A DNA stretch of 64,000 nucleotides from Macrostomum hystrix. Taxonomy: Eukaryota; Platyhelminthes; Macrostomidae. The notes beneath the pieces were generated by a model. It ran no database searches, was not told the origin of the DNA, and saw only the letters and a program-made list of their open reading frames with translations. The stretch's first letter is position 1; each line of letters begins with the position of its first letter. The stretch covers positions 1,386,001 through 1,450,000 of the forward strand of contig CATNEN010000024.1 in NCBI GenBank assembly GCA_950097015.1, written 5' to 3'. Positions 23,201 through 32,264 of the stretch are shown one piece after another. The position numbers and the translations under genes were made by a program.

Positions 23201-26200
23201 CGGCCTAGGCCGTTAAATGATTTAACGGCCTAGGTCCGATTAAACATATAGTCTATGGTCACAGTTGCTGTAAACAGTTTTAGGTTTGCAATCTCGTGAG
23301 CCGGGCCAAGCTTTAGGATTAACCTACTACAACTATTTAATGTATCGTTTAACGAGGTTTTTCTTTTTTGTAGAATAACCAACTGTCTATGGTAAACACT
23401 TTATTTTACGAGGCTCTAAACCGTTTCTCAGTCCTAGTTTTGAGGCCTGAGAAACGATTTGAGGACTTAAAGCGCCAGGAAATAGGATGAACACAAAAAA
23501 AGAATTCGCGAAACGCGAAAACAAGAACAGCAGATGACCGAAAGTTCACGTTATTGAAGGAAAAAAAGTAGATTGTCACTCCCATGTGATGGTTACACAG
23601 TTCTCCTCTCCGTTCGCCACAATCTTCATCTTCTTCGCAGGACGATGGTCTTCAGTTGCAAATAAGGCAGTAATGCTCCCTGTGGCAGTAGCAGCAGATG
23701 GGGCCGTAGCATGGGTTGGTAGATTGGTCAGTGTGGTAGTGGTACCCCCTGCATGGCCTGCGTGCAACGCGTCTGAGATGCGCAGATGGTCAGTACTGTC
23801 AAGACGAATATATCGCTCTATAGCACTGCTTGAATGACCCGTGACCCTAGCAATATCAGCCCGTTCGAAACCAGCCTTTCGTAATTCAGTTGCGCAGGTC
23901 TTCCTTAATGATTGATTCGTAAAACGCATGCCATTGCCATTGCCAGTACTAGTTAGCTCCTTAACAATGTTGTCAAGAGTGTGACGGCCAAGAGGTACGT
24001 TCTGATACCATTTTCCGGCAGCAATGCTTGTCTCATTGCGATAGTAGCTCAGGAACAAGCTGCTAACATGGCAGTTCTCCGGGCGCTTCTCATTGTACTT
24101 CAAGTAAATACAAACAAGACAGCGCTCGTGTCTCGTGTATATGTGTATGAAACGCACGCATTTCACGAGGAGGAGTAGGTTTGGCCTTCAAGCCACGATT
24201 GTTGGTTTTATTAGCTCTCTGCTCTGTGAAGAGTAAACATTCTCCAACAGTAGTACTGCTCACAGTGATGTCCTTGTCATGTTGTAACGCATGTAACTCT
24301 GTTCCTCCACGCTCAAAATCGTGAGGTATAGGCTCACTTGCTCGTTGCCCTGGAATATTACCTTCGCGAACGGTTTCCTTCATCGCAGCGTCGAGAGTCG
24401 CTCTGGCGTCCGAAAATTGTGGATCTTTCCAGAACGAAAAGTCCTTCTTTAGAGTAAACGTGACATAGTGCTGCAGCATGGCAAAAATGTCCTTCAGACT
24501 TGTCGCATTATACTTGCCACCGTCCTGTTTGCGCACCTCGAAGAAAAATCGCCTCAGAAGATAGTTCCAATCGCCTCGACTCCATTCTTCGATCTGTTTG
24601 GAGACAAGAAGTCCTTTGGCATCGCCATGCAGAATTGCGCTTTGGCGCTCATTTCGCCACTCGTTGAAAATATTAACGGCCCATTGTTCTTTGCGACGCG
24701 TATTGCTCGGAATAGCGGCGGCCAGCTTCGCTTCAATATCAGCTTCATCTAGCTTAACGAATCGCGTTGAGGATGTAGATGTAGAAGCCGTTTCAGCCCT
24801 AATAATAACAGGCCCAATCGAATCTGTTGGTTCTGATGCCCCAGTTGTTGTTCTATTAGCTGGTTCGAACAACTCATCTAACCAGTCCAACGCTCCAGGT
24901 TGACCCAACGGATCCATGTCACTGACGGATTACTGACACTGAATGAAAAACTATTTCAAAAAGCTTTCTTTCACGAGATAGTTTAAATAACATATTACCC
25001 TCTAATTTTGTGTTCTATGGTAGAAAGTCCTCGGACGCTATTCTCAGGCCTCGGCTTCGCCTCGGCCTGATAAATGCATACTCGGACTTTCTTTTCCATA
25101 GAACATAAAATTAGAGGGTAATATAATATACTTAAATACTATAATACACCCTGAAATCGTTGTCTATGGCCTTGGAACGGCTTCGGACTGCGCTTCAGGG
25201 CCTCGGCTTCGCCTCGGCCAAGAAACGCGTCCTCAGCCTTTCCTAGGCCAAAGAAACGAAATCAGGGGGGTATTATTCTATACTTAATGGTCTCGAGGCC
25301 CGCCCTCTGCTGTCGTCTATGGTTCGCTCGCTCGCTAAGCTTTGCTCGCCTCGAGACCATTAAAAATATTTGAATTTTATGCATGCATACACCTTTTAAG
25401 GTGTATTATACCTTTTTGCGTTCTATTTGGGCTTTCTTGCGAGCCATTTGGGCAGCGCAGGCAGTGGTGAGCGAGACGAAAGCAGGCACTCTGTGCCATA
25501 GAGATTATAGATCAAAAGGTATATTGCACATAAATGAGAGATTTTTTTCCATTGACATTCTCGACCGGCACGAATCCCATAATTGCGTGCCCGCTGCTCC
25601 GAGTCTGCCTGAGGTATCGTCTGTGCCTCAGTCTTTAAAGAGTCCCGTATTTTCGGTATTTCCCATAATTTCTGCCCCGTATAGAAAGAAATATTGTGGT
25701 ATAGAAGCATTTACTTTGATTGAGTAAGCTTTGTTTTAGCTAACTCAAGCCGAAAAGATGTAGTTTTATGTTCTTATAGCATTTTCATTCATTCATTTGC
25801 AATACCCGTGACCTAATTCTCTGATTGGAGCCTTACTGAAGCACTTTTATCGAATTAGGAAAAACGGCAGACGTACTTTTGTTACTCAGCACTTGGCTTG
25901 TACACCTGTTGAAGAACTCATAAAATCTGCTGATATTATAGGTCTTAAAATTAAAGTAAACTTTCTCAAGCCGTTGAGATTGGAGTGCAGCGACTGAAAA
26001 AGCACCTGCGCCGCCATCAATCTAAAGGTTGCACCGTGATTTATGCGTCGCCATGCAGCCCAACCCAAACCAACCATGCAACCAGATGTTTGATTTTCAA
26101 CGTAGCCGAGAGCGAAGACAAACACGTGATCGATTTATGGACTTAAACGCTTGGTTGAGAGTCCCTTGACAACGGTTTGTCTTACAGCACATAGGCCAGT

Positions 26201-28809
26201 AATATCAACTAGGCCTGGCTTGCTAAATGCGGATATGGTCAGGAAATTTTAGTTGAAAAAATATTTTTAGAAAAGCTGTTTACACTGCGATCCACTTCAC
26301 CACTGTCCCGTGGTGTGTGGCCTCTGTGTAAATAGACCTGTGTGAAACTTACACCAATCGCTTTGGCGAGCTAAGAGAACAAAAAACTATTGCTACACTT
26401 TGTATCAATATGGACTCTCTGGGCTTCACTTGGGACAGGTGCGATGACACTGTCATTTCTGGGAAACTAGTCACTGACCCAAGGCCCTAGAACCTGAGTA
26501 GGCCTCCATGACCAATGACTCTAGTCATTAGTCATGGACACGATACATAATGACCCTAGTCCCTGAGTAGGCCTCAACAACAATGGGGGTGGGTGGCAGA
26601 GCGGTTAACGCGGTCGCCTCTCGCACCACGGTCCGTAAGTTCGATTCCAGGGCGAAGCCATATAAATTTGGGGCGCAGCCGCGGAGAGAAGGCTTGGGGG
26701 CTTGTCGTGCAATTAAAACCCTTGAGGACCAACCTCCAAGGCACAGTGAAGTGTCACACTGCCTGACGATGAGAAAGTCAGCGCAGATGTACACGCTTTG
26801 TGAGCGTGAGCCTGCGTACAGTATCTGTGTGCGTGTGTGCTCAGGGGTAAGCGAAATGGGCAGAATTGTCTCCTCGCTGGCCGCGAGTCTATAGTGTCAG
26901 CAAGTGATGTGCCGCAGCCCTCGTGCAATTATTATATTATTAGGCCTCCACAGTCAATTCTAGCAGTCCATGAGTAAAATGACACACATCAAATCACTTA
27001 AATTGGCTAATGACAATTTAAATAGTTAACATGTACTGAAATTTTTTGTCAAAAATGTCCATTGGCGTCAATGGCGCAAACTTTCTTTATGTTTTAGTCA
27101 GTTAGCCAGTAGAGAATGCAGAGGATAAACGGACAAGTTAACGATTTCCCGTCTCCGCAAACCAGGCATACGGAGGCTACGACAACGGTCTGACCCTTAC
27201 ATTGGCCTACGAGGGCCTGAAGGACAACTACTTCAGCACCTCAGTGCGCTACACACGCGGCTACGCCGTCTTGCTGACGCCGTTCGACAAGTTCACCAAC
27301 TTCTTTCGCACAGCGCCCGTGGCGGTGCCGGCCGGGCATCGCACGGACATTGGGCTGCTGGTCCAGCGCACCAAGCGAATGGCCACCATCAACGATCCAT
27401 GCACGAAGCAGCACCAGGCTGTCAGCTTCGACGGCCTGTCGGACAACTACGACTATGACACGGTCAACTGTGTCGACATGGTGCTGAACTCGGTGGTGAT
27501 GCGCAGCTGCGGCTGCGTCACCGACATGCTGCCGATCCCGCTGGGGCTGCAGCAGAGCAGGCGCTGCAGCCGGCTCAACTTCACCCGGACTTCCGGCGCG
27601 CCACAGGTTCTAGACTTCACCCAAATGATGCGCGACAAGGCCTGCTTGGACGCCCAGCTGCGGCTGAATGACGACCTGACAGTCTATGGCCAGCTGGTTT
27701 CGGCCTGTCAGAAGGCCTGCCTCGAGGAGAGCATTATGTCGCACGCGGCAACTACAGCCCTGCCGGCAGCTCCGGCTAGCAGCGGCGCTTCAAGCAACCG
27801 GTGGACGGCTGACGTTGAGCGGCTGCTCGGCCAGGCCTGGCAGAGAGCACCGAATCGGTCCTTCCTGCCAGCCCTGCTGAATGTCAGCGGCAATGGGCGC
27901 TTCTTCAGCGGAATCTCCGCCACCGACCATGTGGTCCAGCTGAACATCTACTTCCTGTCGTCAACCGTGACGCTGTTCGAGGAGGACTGGCAGTATCCGA
28001 TCGAGAGCTTCCTATCCGAGGCCGGGGGAGTCATTGGTGAGCCAGGGCCTGGGGACAACCAGATGCAAGCTAGTTGAACGGAGGGGTACCGCCGGGTGTA
28101 ACAGAAGAAACCACAGGAGGGCATTGCAAATACCCACTGCCTACTTCACGATAGCTCTCAAACCGAATGACCGATTTTCGTTAAAGTCAACCAACTGAAT
28201 AACAATTTTCCACCCTTAACGATGAACTTTCAACGCCGTCCGACGTCAGCATCGTCGAGATATTCAGCGATTCTTGTCGAAGGCCCTGGTGACAAGGACA
28301 AATAGCATGGCTCTCTATTAGCCTCTATGGAGAATCTATATGAAAATTAAAATGAAAAATAAGAATAAAATCGACACAATATAAGCAACGCGAACTATGA
28401 TAACGATGAATTTTAACCGTTTTCTAAATTTTCACAGCGATTGGTTTAATATTTTAAGAGATGCAGAAAATAAGAAAATGTGGGTGTTTGAAATTCTACC
28501 GAATAATGGTACTGTTAAGCTAGACCACTCGGCCATCGCGAGCTTGAAGTACGGTGTCCAGAGCGTCTCCAGTTGGAAAGGTTGCCATGGTGATAAACCA
28601 TCATGTCCTGCTGTCCCACAGGTCTCTGGGTGGGTGCATCCGTGCTGACCATGCTGGAATTCCTGGACCTGCTGACCAGCCTGCTGGCCATCGCTTTGAA
28701 CTGGCAGAGGGCCCGGTGTCATGTGGCCGCCAGGTCAGACAGCACCGAGCTGGTGGAGCCGGCGTCGACAGACAAGTCGGGCATCGCCGGAACTGTAGAA
28801 AATGGTTGA
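20209..28809 (+). CDS. DEG/ENaC family amiloride-sensitive-type cation channel subunit, three exons
   Basis: Exons: 20209-20832, 27166-28036, 28622-28809 (stop TGA). Donors GTGAGT and GTGAGC and acceptors CCAG and CACAG fit, phases agree, and the joined length is 560 residues, normal for the family. Features: cytosolic gating motif His-Gly (about 36-37); TM1 about 48-75; the post-TM1 FPKVAIC motif (93-99); a long cysteine-containing extracellular region with N-glycosylation sites; then SEAGGVIG split across the last intron, joined to LWVGASVLTMLEFLDL, the pre-TM2/TM2 signature with the Gly-Ala-Ser selectivity filter (about 503-505). Family members form trimeric Na+ channels gated by peptides, acid, bile acids or force; the ligand cannot be told here. 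The first intron (6.3 kb) carries two broken Crypton elements and a SINE; the second (585 bases) is plain. No TATA box was recognised. Confidence 0.95.
21140..21240. repeat. Fold-back sequence 3' of Crypton copy 1
   Basis: Imperfect palindromic stretch with GGCCCAGCC, GTCTATGGC, TGGCCGGGCC and GACCGGGCCATTAAA. It lies about 150 bases beyond the stop of Crypton copy 1 and shares the CTATGG word with the other fold-backs in this intron. Confidence 0.45.
21388..22854 (-). pseudogene. Crypton-type tyrosine recombinase, copy 1, interrupted by an in-frame stop
   Basis: The minus-strand frame starts MESRASLDPSEFF at 22854, meets a TGA at 21925-21927, and continues in the same frame to the stop at 21388. 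It matches the Crypton-derived tyrosine recombinase domain (DUF3504; ZMYM/KIAA1958/QRICH1 relatives). An N-terminal helical region has STRKKADWAMSVFTAW. The catalytic part has Arg in LRGGSELRDL, Lys in TKTHQGG, Arg in NQSLRKTTATRLHDAG, His in ITGHSSS and Tyr in VERYIG, so the R-K-R-H-Y set is present. Comparison with copy 2 suggests that two small compensating indels around the GKSGG/TPMGRHSL region made the stop; assembly error is the alternative. The C-terminal region carries an internal duplication (ANEAALAVALAVDG twice). The element sits antisense inside the channel gene's intron. Cryptons move as circular DNA by site-specific recombination. Confidence 0.85.
22983..23150. repeat. Large near-perfect palindrome 5' of Crypton copy 1
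   Basis: Arms of about 75 bases: left ATAATACCCCCCAAAAGCGTT ... CCATGAAGTCGG, right its reverse complement with few changes. The turn is built from GGCCTCGGCTGCGCCTCGGCC. It starts 129 bases upstream of the copy 1 start codon. Confidence 0.85.
23190..23245. repeat. Short palindrome between the two Crypton copies
   Basis: TTTAATCGGCCTAGGCCGTT and its reverse complement meet almost without a loop (AATGATT), followed at once by GTCTATGGTC. Confidence 0.8.
23400..23465. repeat. Palindrome 3' of Crypton copy 2
   Basis: CGTTTCTCAG and CTGAGAAACG form the core of an inverted repeat that extends outward with mismatches. It lies about 110 bases beyond the copy 2 stop. Confidence 0.7.
23576..24917 (-). 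pseudogene. Crypton-type tyrosine recombinase, copy 2, frameshifted and internally deleted
   Basis: Two overlapping minus-strand frames, 24917-24090 and 24166-23576, together match copy 1 over most of its length: N-terminal NTRRKEQWAVNIFNEW, FFFEVRKQDG and SFWKDPQFSDARATLD; C-terminal NQSLRKTCATELRKAG, VTGHSSS and IERYI with the catalytic Arg, His and Tyr. The reading frame changes near 24130 (between FHTHIH and HERCLVC). About 37 residues seen in copy 1 between IPWSVED and VGKHFALRGG are missing without loss of frame; the Arg-Gly-Gly after the gap remains. Both copies end with a similar motif (KKMKIVANG here, KKMRIEADG in copy 1). The two copies are clearly diverged, so they are separate insertions or an old duplication. 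Not functional as it stands. Confidence 0.85.
24985..25130. repeat. Large palindrome 5' of Crypton copy 2
   Basis: The left arm, ATATTACCCTCTAATTTTGT through GTTCTATGG and GAAAGTCC, is matched by its reverse complement on the right. The turn is GGCCTCGGCTTCGCCTCGGCC. It begins about 70 bases upstream of the copy 2 start codon. Confidence 0.85.
25131..25285. repeat. Palindrome related to that at 22983
   Basis: Arms include TAATAC(A)CCCTGAAATCGTT and GTCTATGGCC on the left, and GAAATCAGGGGGGTATTATT on the right. The turn again is GGCCTCGGCTTCGCCTCGGCC. It is close in plan and partly in sequence to the 22983 palindrome. Confidence 0.85.
25286..25368. repeat. Palindrome with TAATGGTCTCGAGGC termini
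   Basis: TAATGGTCTCGAGGC at the left and GCCTCGAGACCATTA at the right form a perfect 15-base inverted repeat. The interior includes GTCTATGGTT. Confidence 0.8.
25370..26582. other. Intron sequence without further features
   Basis: Remaining part of the channel gene's first intron. Open frames here (for example 114 codons at 25383) have no recognisable content. Confidence 0.4.
26583..26942 (+). mobile_element. tRNA-derived SINE, family B
   Basis: The tRNA-like head has an A box, GGTGGCAGAGCGGTTAACGC, of Leu/Ser tRNA type and a B box, AAGTTCGATTCC, about 55 bases from the start. A body of about 280 bases follows, with an AT-rich 3' end (ATTATTATATTATTA). The element lies in the first intron of the channel gene, in its sense orientation. 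Confidence 0.7.
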
Positions 28810-30661
28810 AGCAGCCATTGCAGGGGCTGTGTGTAGGCTCGCATCCCAACTCGCCGAAATCCCAAATCCCCATTTAGCAAGTTAGTAAATTCCCCAAAAC
28901 TGGTAAATTATGCCCAGAAGGGTTCAGAAATGCGGTTTTGATGGCAATAATTTCAGGCTTTAACTCAAGCTAAATATCTCATTTCAAACCGTTTTTTGTT
29001 TTAAACAGGTGTTTTAAACATATATATCACCGCCAATGCTAAAAGCTTCTATACATCTTATATGGTATACCTATTCCTTTTTAGAAATACATAGTCTTTA
29101 TAATGGCTAATAAACTGACTGTCAAACACGGCATCGGCTTTCTGTTTCTTATGACAAACAGATACTAATCACTAGATGGAGAACATGCTCACACACATTG
29201 CAAGTGGACCGAGATTACTGTAGTCTTGGTTGTAAAACATTTTTTAAGACAATTAGGCGAGTGATTTTGCTAATCTAATTACGCAGATTTTCACAGGAAA
29301 CCTGAGTTTTATTCAGATTCATTGTACGAGCTATCCATTCGGCTAATTGTTATTTACTTACAAAATTATAAATATAAAGTTTACATTTATAACCGTACAG
29401 AACCGCAAGGGAACGAGTGACTTGTTCTTCATAAGTCTTGCATTTTTGGAGGTCATTTAAGTACACGCAGGTAAGTCTCCGCACTTCCATTCCTAATAGG
29501 CCTACCTATCAGGGGATAAGTAATGCATAATTTGGGATAAGAGGCTAGCTTTATCGAGTTTTTTTCATATCCACTGCAAGTTCAACAAAAACTTTGCATA
29601 ATGGAAGAGAGAAAGTTCGCGCAGACATTGTGAAGGAAGTGCAAATTGATGCAGAAAAAAATACAAAGCTTTTAGTCGCCAATAAGTTTCCATTTAACAG
29701 TGCAGAATTAATTTAATAAATAACACGAAAGCACACGAAACCCTAGAACACGGGCCAACTTTTTTTGCGCATCTTCTGAAACAATAATCAACTCGCCAGC
29801 TCTTCAGACCGTCGAGATATTCAATGCTTCTGGCCGAAGGTCAGATTTTCCCATAAGAGCTAGTGGATTTCATACACCGCTTATTAGCACTGCGCCTCAG
29901 TGCGGCCTTGCCAGGCCTTCAAATTGATCAGCATGTCACCCGAATGTGCCTGCATCATCTCCGTCTTCGGTGGTCACCGACCTTTATCTAGACGGATTTG
30001 CTGGACCTTCAAGGGCTACAACAGGTGGAGCTAGGCCAATATGGAAACCCTGACGCGAATTTCTCCGATTTCACTGATCAAGCCAAAATATTAGGCGCAG
30101 CTCAACCACAGGACACCATCGTCTATTCTGTCAACCAATCAGTCACCACCCAACGCTGTTAGCATTCAGGCGCTGCCAAAAATTTTCAGGGGGAGGAAAT
30201 CCCCTTGGTATAAAAATGGCTTGGTAGTCCTACTCTTAAAGAGGCCCAATAGATTGTCGAGAAAACGTTTTCGTTGGGAATAGCAATATAAAAGAATGCA
30301 CTAATGAATTACTAGTAAATCAGTCTCAGTTTAGTCTAAAATATACACATAGCAACGCTCAAATTTTACTGTTTAGAAGCGAGAATGCACCAAAATGATT
30401 GCATATAAACACCTGCAAAACCACTTTACAGCACTTGTTTCATTATCTAAAAGTTACAATAAATTACAAACAAAATAACATGGATTAGATATCTTAATAC
30501 TAATACATATTCGCCAAATATCCTACTATTAAGGATTAACACCAAATGAAACAAAAGAGAAAACATCAAGAATACGCTTACATATAACGAGGGTAAATAG
30601 GTTTATAAATACTTAATTTAAATGCAACTCAAATGTAAACCTTTTTGAGATAATCTAGTCC
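28810..30661. other. 3' UTR and intergenic sequence
   Basis: The channel gene's 3' UTR should end shortly after the AATAAA at 29109. Beyond that no coding or RNA feature is supported. Confidence 0.45.
29109..29114 (+). terminator. Poly(A) signal of the DEG/ENaC gene
   Basis: AATAAA, 300 bases past the stop codon; the first canonical signal downstream. Confidence 0.5.
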
Positions 30662-31312
30662 AGTGCTTCATGATGTGAGGGCTAGCATTCTACCAGAGGA
30701 CCAGTGGTTCATGATGTGAGGGCTAGCATTCTACCAGAGGACCAGTGGTTCATGATGTGAGGGCTAGCATTCTACCAGAGGACCAGTGGTTCATGATGTG
30801 AGGGCTAGCATTCTACCAGAGGACCAGTGGTTCATGATGTGAGGGCTAGCATTCCACCAGAGGACCAGTGGTTCATGATGTGAGGGCTAGCATTCTACCA
30901 GAGGACCAGTGGTTCATGATGTGAGGGCTAGCATTCCACCAGAGGACCAGTGGTTCATGATGTGAGGGCTAGCATTCTACCAGAGGACCAGTGGTTCATG
31001 ATGTGAGGGCTAGCATTCCACCAGAGGACCAGTGGTTCATGATGTGAGGGCTAGCATTCCACCAGAGGACCAGTGGTTCATGATGTGAGGGCTAGCATTC
31101 TACCAGAGGACCAGTGGTTCATGATGTGAGGGCTAGCATTCCACCAGAGGACCAGTGGTTCATGATGTGAGGGCTAGCATTCCACCAGAGGACCAGTGGT
31201 TCATGATGTGAGGGCTAGCATTCTACCAGAGGACCAGTGGTTCATGATGTGAGGGCTAGCATTCCACCAGAGGACCAGTGGTTCATGATGTGAGGGCTAG
31301 CATTCTACCATC
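30662..31312. repeat. 41-bp tandem array (about 16 copies)
   Basis: A 41-base unit starting TTCATGATGTGAGGGCTAGC is repeated with almost no variation except a C/T difference (CATTCTACC or CATTCCACC) that alternates irregularly. Confidence 0.95.
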
Positions 31313-31321
31313 ACAGCATTT

Positions 31322-31510
31322 CATAGGGGTGTAGCCTAGAGGCTAGTGCGCCGGATTCACGACTTTTAAGGTCGGAGGTTCGAATCCCAACTCCACTGGA
31401 ACTATTTGTGTTACCTCTGCATTGCCACAGTTCACCCAGATGTTAACCAGCATCAGCTGGCGTAATTGAGGGTGAGTGTGACGACCCCCTAGTCCAGGGA
31501 CCATACGTTT
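31322..31510 (+). mobile_element. tRNA-derived SINE, family C
   Basis: A-box-like TAGCCTAGAGGCTAGTGCG and a perfect B box, GGTTCGAATCC (31377-31387), head the element. The body, ACTCCACTGGAACTATTTGT followed by CTCTGCATTGCCACAGTTCA and CCCAGATGTTAA, is shared with the copies at 40255 and 60655. The anticodon-like position reads TTT (Lys-like), but the arms are degenerate. Confidence 0.72.
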
Positions 31511-31537
31511 ACTCAAAGGACCAGCGGTCCGCTTAGA

Positions 31538-32107
31538 CTAAAAGGCATTGAAAGTTTCCAGTCCAACAGGGAGCGGGCTTTCAGCCTCCGGCCAGGGGCA
31601 GCCAGTGAGGTAGAGCAGCCGGGCGCACACGTCTGCCTGGCCGAATCTCTCACAGACGTTGCGCATTTGATCAGGTTCGCTGCTCAGTACATCGGCGTCG
31701 TCCCTAGCAGTCCAGACTGGCAGGCCGTTCGGACGCAGTCGACCGGCGGAGGCGGCAACAAAAGCCGCGTCAATCAACACGCCGTGGCAGGCGTGGAGCA
31801 GGAATGCGGCCTGCTCCATGGTTATATCGAAGGCCAGCATGAGTCTCAGCAGAGGGCCTCCGGCTGACGAGATGTCGCCCGCCCTATCGACGATGGATTC
31901 TTGCTGCTGCTGCTGAAAGTCTTCGATAACGTAAGCATTTGAGAAGGAACAGCTGAATGAAGCGGAGGCCTCTTCAAGCTGATGCTGCTGCCCTGCTGAG
32001 GCAACTTCAACAGCCACCGCTGAGGTGACGGTTGAGGAGGCCCGCCTCGGCGTCAGCTGACTATTGGCCCGGCGAAACTGTCGAAAGTTGAACCTCCGGG
32101 GCAGCAT
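31538..32107 (-). CDS. TERF2IP: RAP1 (TERF2IP) C-terminal-domain protein, short form
   Basis: The frame gives 189 residues from ATG (MLPRRFNFRQF) to TAG at 31538. The C-terminal half (about 80-180) reads as the RAP1 C-terminal domain: LLRLMLAFDITMEQAAFLLH, then NGLPVWTARDDADVL and CERFGQADVCARLLYLTG, matching vertebrate TERF2IP (GYPIWSRQDDIDL ... KKFGAQNVARRIEF). In the family this domain binds the shelterin subunit TRF2 at telomeres. The BRCT and Myb domains of full-length RAP1 are absent. An in-frame TGA lies 12 bases upstream of the ATG, so either this is a short protein or upstream exons splice in past that stop. The N-terminus is Arg-rich without acidic residues for about 35 positions, which could also act as an organelle signal. 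Short Gln runs occur near 60-70. A 2.8 kb tandem array begins about 160 bases upstream. Confidence 0.75.
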   Translation of the reverse strand: MLPRRFNFRQFRRANSQLTPRRASSTVTSAVAVEVASAGQQHQLEEASASFSCSFSNAYVIEDFQQQQQESIVDRAGDISSAGGPLLRLMLAFDITMEQAAFLLHACHGVLIDAAFVAASAGRLRPNGLPVWTARDDADVLSSEPDQMRNVCERFGQADVCARLLYLTGCPWPEAESPLPVGLETFNAF

Positions 32108-32264
32108 TTGATGCAATTTTCAAAATACAAGATGAAAACTGAAAGGCATTAGAGATGCTTGTTCTATTTGACAACTTTACATTTTTTGTAAAAAAAATTT
32201 TGTTATTAACTTCTACACGATTTTCGCACTCATCCAGCCACGCTATAAGAAAATGATAGTGATG

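Noticed and set aside
30662-31312. Possible CRISPR array
   Set aside because: Direct 41-bp repeats abut with no unique spacers, and the setting is a eukaryotic genome. The same applies to all other arrays here.
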